10,050 nucleotides of DNA, taken from CAKOSP01 sp964372145. Lineage in GTDB: Bacteria > Bacillota_I > Bacilli_A > RF39 > UBA660. The notes under the pieces are model-generated. The model saw only the letters and a list, made by a program, of their open reading frames with translations. It did no database searches and was not told where the DNA came from. The stretch is taken from positions 1 to 10,050 of the forward strand of contig CAYJPM010000035.1 in NCBI GenBank assembly GCA_964372145.1, given 5' to 3'. Numbering within the stretch: the stretch's first letter is position 1; the number at the start of each line of letters is the position of its first letter. The translations under genes and the position numbers were made by a program. Of this stretch, positions 5,875 to 10,050 are shown in pieces.

Positions 5875-7253
5875 AAACAAAAAAAATTAGAAATCATTTT
5901 TCAATTATTATAGAAGATATATTAAAATTTTTTTGGTCAATCATTATAATTTTAGTTGCATACTCAGTAGATTTTATTAATGAAATAACAAGCACTTCAT
6001 TAGAAGTAAAAGAAATATTAATATTTATATTAGGTTTTTTTGGGATAATATTAATAATATTTATTATCTTCTTTATTAAATGGTTAAAAACAACAATTGA
6101 GGTTAATTCCAAAGCAATAATAATGGATAGAAATACTATATTTAGAAAAGTAAGTAATATTAATATAAAAGATATTTCTACTATAGATATAAGTCAAAAT
6201 GTTATAGAAAAAATATTTAAAACTGCAAAAGTACAAATTGATATTAACTCAGTAGTGACATCAAATGAAAATGATATGAAAATAGTTTTAAAATATAAAG
6301 ATGCATTAGAGTTTCAAAAATATATACTTAGTTTAATGAATAAAAATGATAATATAAAAGAAGTAAAAGAAATAGTTTTAGAAGACTACGATTATAATTA
6401 TGATTTTAAAAGTATTATAAGACATACGATACTTAGTTATAATATTATATTATTATTTGCTTTGATAATAACTTATGTCCCAGTAATTTTATATTCTGAA
6501 TATGATTTATTTGCACTTATAATAGGTATTATATTTATAATAGTACCATTTGTATTTGGTGCAGTTAAAGCTATATTTAATTATTATGATTTTAAACTAA
6601 AAAAAGAAAAAGATAAAATAAATATTTCTTATGGATATTTCACAAGAAAAAAATTTAGTATGCCATATTCGAAAATATCTGGTATAAAAATTACTCAACC
6701 GCTATTTGCAAGATTTTTTAAATTATATAGTGTAGAACTAATTAACATTGGATATGCAGAAGAAAATTATGTTTCATTATTATTGCCTCTAGACACAAAA
6801 GAAGAAATAAGAAAAAAAATAAATTATTTATTTCCTGATATAAAATTAAGTTACAACAATAATAAACAAAATAAATTGTCTTTAATCGGATATTTTATTG
6901 ATAATATTTTATTTATATTAATTACAGTTACATTTGCATTTATAATACATTATATATTTGGAATAATATTATTAATATTATGGATAATTGGAACTTATTT
7001 AAGTTATATAACTAAAAAAGTATTTTATAAAGATAGTACATTATATATAACTAATGGTATATATAATAAAAGTATTGTTGTATGTAATATAAAAAATATT
7101 CAAAATATTAAATTCAATAAGAATATATTCATAAATAAATATAATATATGTAAAATGAATATAGTACTTAGAAGTAATATAGTAAATGTAAATCATTCGA
7201 CAGGATATTTTAGCAGTAAAATATTTAATGAAATAATTAAAGATTACAAATAA
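5871..7253 (+). CDS. ydbT: PH domain-containing membrane protein, YdbT-like
   Basis: 460 residues, close to the usual size of YdbT. Three repeats of a transmembrane hairpin plus a bPH2 domain can be seen. Helices lie at about 18-34 and 49-70, 187-208 and 213-233, and 337-359 and 362-380. The PH-like domains lie at about 71-156, 234-320 ('INISYGYFTRKKFSMPYSKI' is the clearest) and 381-455 ('LYITNGIYNKSIVVCNIKNI'). The first and third are more diverged than the middle one. The start codon overlaps the ydbS stop (ATGA), so it is probably translationally coupled. A hairpin over its stop codon ends the operon. It is flanked on both sides by unrelated surface-protein paralogs. The function is probably in envelope protection, as for ydbST elsewhere; no ligand can be read from the sequence. 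Confidence 0.82.
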   Translation: MKTKKIRNHFSIIIEDILKFFWSIIIILVAYSVDFINEITSTSLEVKEILIFILGFFGIILIIFIIFFIKWLKTTIEVNSKAIIMDRNTIFRKVSNINIKDISTIDISQNVIEKIFKTAKVQIDINSVVTSNENDMKIVLKYKDALEFQKYILSLMNKNDNIKEVKEIVLEDYDYNYDFKSIIRHTILSYNIILLFALIITYVPVILYSEYDLFALIIGIIFIIVPFVFGAVKAIFNYYDFKLKKEKDKINISYGYFTRKKFSMPYSKISGIKITQPLFARFFKLYSVELINIGYAEENYVSLLLPLDTKEEIRKKINYLFPDIKLSYNNNKQNKLSLIGYFIDNILFILITVTFAFIIHYIFGIILLILWIIGTYLSYITKKVFYKDSTLYITNGIYNKSIVVCNIKNIQNIKFNKNIFINKYNICKMNIVLRSNIVNVNHSTGYFSSKIFNEIIKDYK

Positions 7254-7280
7254 AATCAATGTAATATTGATTTTTATTTT
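7252..7280 (+). terminator. Hairpin terminator of ydbS-ydbT
   Basis: AAAATCAAT (7252-7260) pairs perfectly with ATTGATTTT (7266-7274) around a 5-base loop, and the T-rich run TATTTT follows. With two single-base bulges the arms extend outward (ACAAATAA... / ...TTATTTTGT). The left arm contains part of the ydbT stop codon. The stem is AT-rich and the T-run is interrupted, so efficiency is uncertain. Confidence 0.5.
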
Positions 7281-7318
7281 GTGATAATATATAAAAATAG
7301 ATTCTAAAAATAAAATTA

Positions 7319-7327
7319 TGGTATAAT
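7319..7327 (+). promoter_or_regulatory. Extended -10 promoter of the third surface protein gene
   Basis: TGG-TATAAT is a perfect extended -10 element (hexamer 7322-7327). The -35 is weak. The transcript would start near 7334, giving a leader of about 20 bases with AAAGGA (7339-7344) as Shine-Dalgarno, 11 bases before the ATG, which is a long spacing. Confidence 0.55.
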
Positions 7328-7355
7328 AATAAAATATGAAAGGATAAGCACTGCA

Positions 7356-9017
7356 ATGTCTATAACTAAATTCAATATAATTACTATTTTCGTTGTATGC
7401 CTTGCAATAATTTGTATGTCTATAGGTTATTCAGCGCTTAATTCTAATCTAACTATAAGTGGAGAGGCTATAGTTATAATTAACAAAAATATAAAAATAA
7501 CCAATGTTACATTCAAAGACGATATATCTGGTGCAAGTGAAATTTATAATTCTAGTTTCACTAATAATACAAGTAATATTGGTATTAACTTACCTAATAT
7601 AGATTCATCTATAACTTATACAATTACTATTTTTAATGAAACAGATAGTAATTATTATATGAATAATGTTGAAGAAATTATTAATACTAATCCAAATATA
7701 AGTTATGAGGTAGTAAATAAAAATGATATTGTATTTGCTCCAAATAGTACTACAGAGTTTGATATTAAATTTACTTATAAAGGTTCATTGCCTGATAATA
7801 AAGATTTATCTATAAGTTTAATGTTTGGTTTTCATCAAAATTATCGTGAAGAAATATTAAATGGTGCATATCCAGTATTAAATAATGGTTTAATACCAAT
7901 TACTATAGCAAATGATGGTACTGTAACGGTTGCTGATACAGCAGTTGAGTGGTACAGTTATGAAACTAAAAATTGGGCAAATGCAGTACTTGTAAAAGAT
8001 ACTAGTATTACTTATGAAGCAGGAAATGTTATACCAATGAATGATATTAAACAAATGTATGTATGGATTCCTAGGTATTCTTACGATCCTGCTTCGATTG
8101 AAACTGATAAAAATGCAATTGATATAAAATTTGTAAATACTGAAACATCAGCACATCCAGCATTTACATTTGGAACTGATGAATTAGCTGGTTTTTGGGT
8201 TGGAAAGTTTGAAACCGGATATGAATTTGGTGAAGATATGACAAGTGAAACGCTTGATTATTCAATAAAACCAAATATATATTCTATTGGTCCAATAGAC
8301 ATTTATTCAATGTATCAAGGAGTAATAAAAACAAATAATAAATATGGACTTGATAGTAGTAGTGATATGCACGTAATTAAAAATACTGAATGGGGAGCAG
8401 TTACTTATATCACTCACTCTATATATGGAATATGTACTTCTTCCACTAATTGTGTAGCTATGACTAATAATTACTATGCAAATAATTTAAATGATATTAT
8501 AACAGGCTGTGGTGGTACAACTAAACCAATAATAACATCGGGTATTTATGATATTAGTATTTGTCCAGTTGATTATAGATGGAATACTACTAATGGTTAT
8601 AAGGCTAGTACTACTAATAATATAACAGGAATATATGATTTATCTGCTGGTAAATATGAATATGTAATGACATTTATGGAAAATTCATCTGGTGGAGTTT
8701 ACACCGGATCTAGCAAATTTACACAAAACAATCTTCCTGATGAAAAATATTATGATTTGTATCCTGAAAATACTAATAATAAAAATTCAACTGGAATTAT
8801 TGGAGATGCTATTCTTGAAATTAAAGACCCAAGTTCTACATATTCATGGAATTATGATTATGCAATATTTCATACAACATCAGCACCATTTATTGTAAGA
8901 AGTGCTCGTGTAGGAAGTTGGCATTACGCGGGAATGTTTGCATATTACGGCGTTACTGGTACTTCTTCTGGTGGAGTGGGTGCTTTTGCTACTCGTAATG
9001 TTATAGCACCAATATAA
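7356..9017 (+). CDS. Surface protein: N-terminal anchor, beta-sandwich module, FGE/C-type-lectin-fold C-terminal domain
   Basis: 553 residues, paralog of the protein at 3677. Residues 6-23 are the membrane segment, followed by 'SIGYSALNSNLTISGEAIV'. Residues about 42-160 are the shared strand-rich module ('TSNIGINLPN', nearly the same as in the 2239 protein). The FGE/SUMF1-like domain runs from about 165: 'GLIPITIANDGT', 'NWANAVLV', 'MYVWIPRYSY', 'GFWVGKFETGYEFG', 'HVIKNTEWGAVTYITHSIYG', 'ITGIYDLSAGKYEYVM', 'KYYDLYPENT' and a Gly/Ser/Ala-rich end containing 'GSWHYAGMFAYYG'. Cysteines C360, C366, C385 and C403 could form disulfides; none lies in the final 150 residues, so FGE catalysis is unlikely. 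The last 100 coding bases are far richer in G+C than the rest of the gene. Own promoter; likely an adhesin or glycan-binding surface protein (inference). Confidence 0.75.
   Translation: MSITKFNIITIFVVCLAIICMSIGYSALNSNLTISGEAIVIINKNIKITNVTFKDDISGASEIYNSSFTNNTSNIGINLPNIDSSITYTITIFNETDSNYYMNNVEEIINTNPNISYEVVNKNDIVFAPNSTTEFDIKFTYKGSLPDNKDLSISLMFGFHQNYREEILNGAYPVLNNGLIPITIANDGTVTVADTAVEWYSYETKNWANAVLVKDTSITYEAGNVIPMNDIKQMYVWIPRYSYDPASIETDKNAIDIKFVNTETSAHPAFTFGTDELAGFWVGKFETGYEFGEDMTSETLDYSIKPNIYSIGPIDIYSMYQGVIKTNNKYGLDSSSDMHVIKNTEWGAVTYITHSIYGICTSSTNCVAMTNNYYANNLNDIITGCGGTTKPIITSGIYDISICPVDYRWNTTNGYKASTTNNITGIYDLSAGKYEYVMTFMENSSGGVYTGSSKFTQNNLPDEKYYDLYPENTNNKNSTGIIGDAILEIKDPSSTYSWNYDYAIFHTTSAPFIVRSARVGSWHYAGMFAYYGVTGTSSGGVGAFATRNVIAPI
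8901..9000 (+). other. A-poor, GC-rich 3' coding segment (possible variable region)
   Basis: In these 100 bases I count 17 A and 48 G+C, against a window that is strongly A-rich and far below 40% GC. The segment encodes the surface-exposed end of a C-type-lectin-like fold ('ARVGSWHYAGMFAYYG' onward). Most codons end in T or C. This is the composition expected of a diversity-generating retroelement variable repeat, but no template repeat or reverse transcriptase is in the window; Gly/Ala-rich coding alone could also explain it. Confidence 0.3.
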
Positions 9018-9036
9018 TTGTTGATAAAATAACAAA

Positions 9037-9067
9037 TTGGCACAACAATTAGCCTATAACATATATT
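9037..9067 (+). promoter_or_regulatory. Possible old amidase promoter
   Basis: TTGGCA (9037-9042) is a good -35; TATATT (9062-9067) could be the -10, but the spacer is 19 bases. The -10 lies inside the duplicated segment and the -35 outside it, so the downstream amidase copy at 9790 does not have this -35. Confidence 0.3.
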
Positions 9068-9101
9068 AATATAGGTGATTTTAAATGGCTAAAAAAGTTG
9101 T
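9053..9101 (+). repeat. 49-bp direct repeat, copy 1 (amidase leader and start)
   Basis: Identical over 49 bases to 9758-9806 (offset 705). It holds the hairpin CCTATA/TATAGG, the Shine-Dalgarno AGGTGA (9073-9078) and the first codons of the amidase. Similarity continues with scattered changes to about 9123 and then stops. Confidence 0.95.
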
Positions 9102-9123
9102 TGTTGATGCTGGGCAAGGCTGA
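9085..9123 (+). pseudogene. Truncated 5' copy of the amidase gene
   Basis: ATG with a good Shine-Dalgarno encodes only MAKKVVVDAGQG and then TGA. The intact gene at 9790 encodes MAKKVVIDAGHGG at the same place. Two differences are decisive: the first zinc-ligand His is Gln here (CAA for CAT), and the following Gly codon GGA has become TGA. No amidase sequence follows beyond 9123. Because start and ribosome site are intact, a 12-residue peptide could still be made, but it has no evident function. It is the scar of a duplication or insertion around the zinc-ribbon gene. Confidence 0.85.
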
Positions 9124-9158
9124 TATTTTTTAACAAGGTAGGATTTTCCTATAATTTA

Positions 9159-9167
9159 TGATACAAT
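9159..9167 (+). promoter_or_regulatory. Extended -10 promoter of the zinc-ribbon gene
   Basis: TGA-TACAAT (hexamer 9162-9167) is an extended -10, giving a start near 9174 and a short leader with GAGG at 9180-9183. A second TATAAT at 9150-9155 overlaps nearby, with only a T-rich -35 (TTTTTA 9127-9132). This promoter may also drive the amidase downstream. Confidence 0.45.
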
Positions 9168-9188
9168 ACGTAAACGAATGAGGTTTTT

Positions 9189-9764
9189 ATGATATTTGAA
9201 GATATAGTAAATAAGATTAAATTAAAAATGAATAACAATAAATTAGCGAAAGATCCTAAATATATAAATACTAAAGAATTATATGTATGTGTTATAAGTA
9301 TGATAGGGGATTTAAGAAGAACTTCATTAACAGGTTTTGACTATATATTAACTTCTAGCGAGTGTATTATTGCTAGAAAAAGTGAAGATGGCAAATATAT
9401 TAATGTTTTTGAAAATGCAACTTATGAAATAGAAAAAAATATTAAACCTAGAATAGGAGATTTTTGTGTTGTATTAAAAAAACCAATAATTATAAAACAG
9501 GGACACGTAACAAAAGAAGAACTAAAACTTTATTTAGATTATTATAAGTTGTTATGCGTTGAAGATCATTTTGGTAATGATATTGATACATATAGCAGAT
9601 ATGATTGTGGACCAGATGAAGTAGCAGCTACTTGCCATGTTTGTGGTAATACAGAATACGAAGGATCTCTAGTTAATGTTAATACTTATCCTGTATGTAA
9701 TGAATGCTTCAATAAATATAGAGAAAAAGGTAATATAAAAAAAAGAACAAATAATCACCTATAA
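9189..9764 (+). CDS. Protein of unknown function with C-terminal zinc ribbon
   Basis: I do not recognise this 191-residue protein. Its first roughly 135 residues are a mixed, soluble domain without signal peptide or membrane segment, with conserved-looking pieces 'MIGDLRRTSLTGFDYILTSS' and 'RIGDFCVVLKKPIII'. Residues 149-173 carry two CXXC pairs, C149-x2-C152 and C170-x2-C173, 17 residues apart ('CHVCGN' and 'PVCNECF'), a typical zinc ribbon or knuckle. A basic tail follows. GAGG lies 5 bases before the ATG. The last codons and the stop lie partly inside the second copy of the 49-bp repeat, so the gene's 3' end may have been set by the rearrangement. The amidase gene follows after 25 bases and is probably co-transcribed. 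Role unknown; a nucleic-acid or protein-binding adaptor is possible. Confidence 0.7.
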   Translation: MIFEDIVNKIKLKMNNNKLAKDPKYINTKELYVCVISMIGDLRRTSLTGFDYILTSSECIIARKSEDGKYINVFENATYEIEKNIKPRIGDFCVVLKKPIIIKQGHVTKEELKLYLDYYKLLCVEDHFGNDIDTYSRYDCGPDEVAATCHVCGNTEYEGSLVNVNTYPVCNECFNKYREKGNIKKRTNNHL

Positions 9765-9782
9765 CATATATTAATATAGGTG
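9756..9782 (+). promoter_or_regulatory. Hairpin masking the amidase ribosome binding site
   Basis: CACCTATA (9756-9763) pairs perfectly with TATAGGTG (9775-9782) around an 11-base loop. The right arm contains most of the Shine-Dalgarno AGGTGA (9778-9783) of the amidase at 9790, and the left arm contains the stop codon region of the upstream gene. A ribosome finishing the upstream gene would open the stem, so translational coupling is plausible. The same hairpin, one pair shorter, precedes the truncated copy. Confidence 0.4.
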
Positions 9783-9806
9783 ATTTTAAATGGCTAAAAA
9801 AGTTGT
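9758..9806 (+). repeat. 49-bp direct repeat, copy 2
   Basis: Identical to 9053-9101. Recombination between the copies would remove exactly 705 bp, including the zinc-ribbon gene, and leave one intact amidase leader and start. Confidence 0.95.
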
Positions 9807-10050
9807 GATAGATGCTGGACATGGTGGAGATGATCCAGGAGCAGTAGGTAATGGTATAACAGAAAAAGATTATACATTACAGATAAGTGAATATATATAT
9901 GATAGACTATCTGATATGGGAATAGATTCTAGTATGACAAGAACAAGAGATACCACACTTGATCCAGAAACAAGAACACAAATTGTGCAAAGTTTTTATG
10001 GAACTGGAGAAGACGTAATAGTTTTATCTAACCACATAAATGCAGGTGGT
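9790..10050 (+). CDS. N-acetylmuramoyl-L-alanine amidase (Amidase_3), N-terminal part
   Basis: The gene runs off the window; 87 codons are visible. Amidase_3 enzymes cleave the bond between N-acetylmuramic acid and L-alanine in peptidoglycan and use one zinc ion. The family motifs are clear: 'VVIDAGHGGDDPGA' with zinc ligand H11, 'EKDYTL' with ligand E25, 'MTRTRD' at 49-54, and 'VLSNHINAGG' with ligand H82. There is no signal peptide: the catalytic domain begins at residue 4, as in phage endolysins and some cell-wall hydrolases released by lysis or holin. The Shine-Dalgarno AGGTGA lies 6 bases before the ATG and is held in a hairpin. A broken 5' copy lies 705 bp upstream. Whether this is a prophage lysin or a cellular enzyme cannot be told from the visible part. 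Confidence 0.92.
   Translation, partial: MAKKVVIDAGHGGDDPGAVGNGITEKDYTLQISEYIYDRLSDMGIDSSMTRTRDTTLDPETRTQIVQSFYGTGEDVIVLSNHINAGG

Noticed and set aside
5604..6112. Minus-strand open frames opposite ydbS and ydbT (also 7041-7259).
   Set aside because: They lie opposite clear genes, have no ribosome sites, and show the low-complexity composition of antisense AT-rich DNA.
7336..7347. Tiny upstream open frame (ATG AAA GGA TAA) in the leader of the third surface gene.
   Set aside because: No ribosome site, only three codons, and it overlaps the Shine-Dalgarno of the real gene; most likely chance.
8692..8898. Plus-strand open frame of 68 codons inside the third surface gene.
   Set aside because: Another frame of a gene whose domain pattern is continuous across this stretch; no ribosome binding site.
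4900..9017. A complete diversity-generating retroelement with template repeat and reverse transcriptase.
   Set aside because: Neither a near-identical A-rich copy of the gene ends nor a reverse transcriptase is in the window; only the composition hint at 8901-9000 remains.
9016..9050. Inverted repeat AATTGTTG / CAACAATT as terminator of the third surface gene.
   Set aside because: The loop is 19 bases and no T-run follows. It may be a weak structure, but I cannot call it a terminator.
2180..9188. Enzymatic formylglycine-generating (sulfatase-activating) activity of the two FGE-fold proteins.
   Set aside because: No cysteines occur in the C-terminal region where the catalytic pair of true FGE lies, and the proteins are anchored Thr/Asn-rich surface proteins.
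1..10050. tRNA, rRNA, CRISPR arrays, insertion-sequence transposases or integrases.
   Set aside because: Nothing with the needed structure, regular repeats or protein motifs was seen in any intergenic stretch or frame.

Overview
The window is very AT-rich bacterial DNA using the standard bacterial code (TGA is a stop at 1242-1244 and 5872-5874, TGG encodes Trp). Genes carry AGGAGG-type ribosome binding sites and promoters are often of the extended -10 kind (TGnTATAAT-like). Base composition, the families present and the surface proteins beginning with a membrane segment plus 'SIGYSALN..LTISGE' suggest an uncultured low-GC Bacillota lineage of the gut type (Bacilli/RF39-like). That placement is inference.

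Left part (1-2179). The start of a Bax inhibitor-1-like membrane protein gene leaves on the minus strand. Diverging from it is a tight three-gene operon: an AdaA-type methylphosphotriester sensor/repair protein, an Ogt/AdaB-type O6-alkylguanine methyltransferase, and a DUF1848 protein carrying a C-terminal CX3CX2C cysteine motif. The two sides share a perfect 20-bp palindrome made of two back-to-back extended -10 elements.

Middle (2180-9017). Three paralogous exported or membrane-anchored surface proteins stand in the same direction, each with its own promoter. They share the N-terminal anchor and a beta-sandwich-like module. The C-terminal cargo differs: a LamG/concanavalin-like domain in the first, and divergent FGE-sulfatase/C-type-lectin-fold domains in the second and third. 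Between the first and second lies a cytidylate-kinase-like gene remnant that has kept its 3' end, apparently behind an intact promoter, but has lost its start. Between the second and third lies a translationally coupled ydbS-ydbT pair of membrane proteins with bacterial PH domains.

Right part (9018-10050). A truncated 5' copy of an amidase gene, a 191-residue protein of unknown function with a C-terminal zinc ribbon, and the start of an intact N-acetylmuramoyl-L-alanine amidase. The upstream regions and starts of the two amidase copies are a 49-bp perfect direct repeat 705 bp apart. This marks a duplication or insertion that placed the zinc-ribbon gene in front of the amidase.

Overall the region looks like accessory cell-envelope DNA next to an alkylation-repair operon. 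No transposase, integrase, reverse transcriptase, tRNA, rRNA or CRISPR array was seen.
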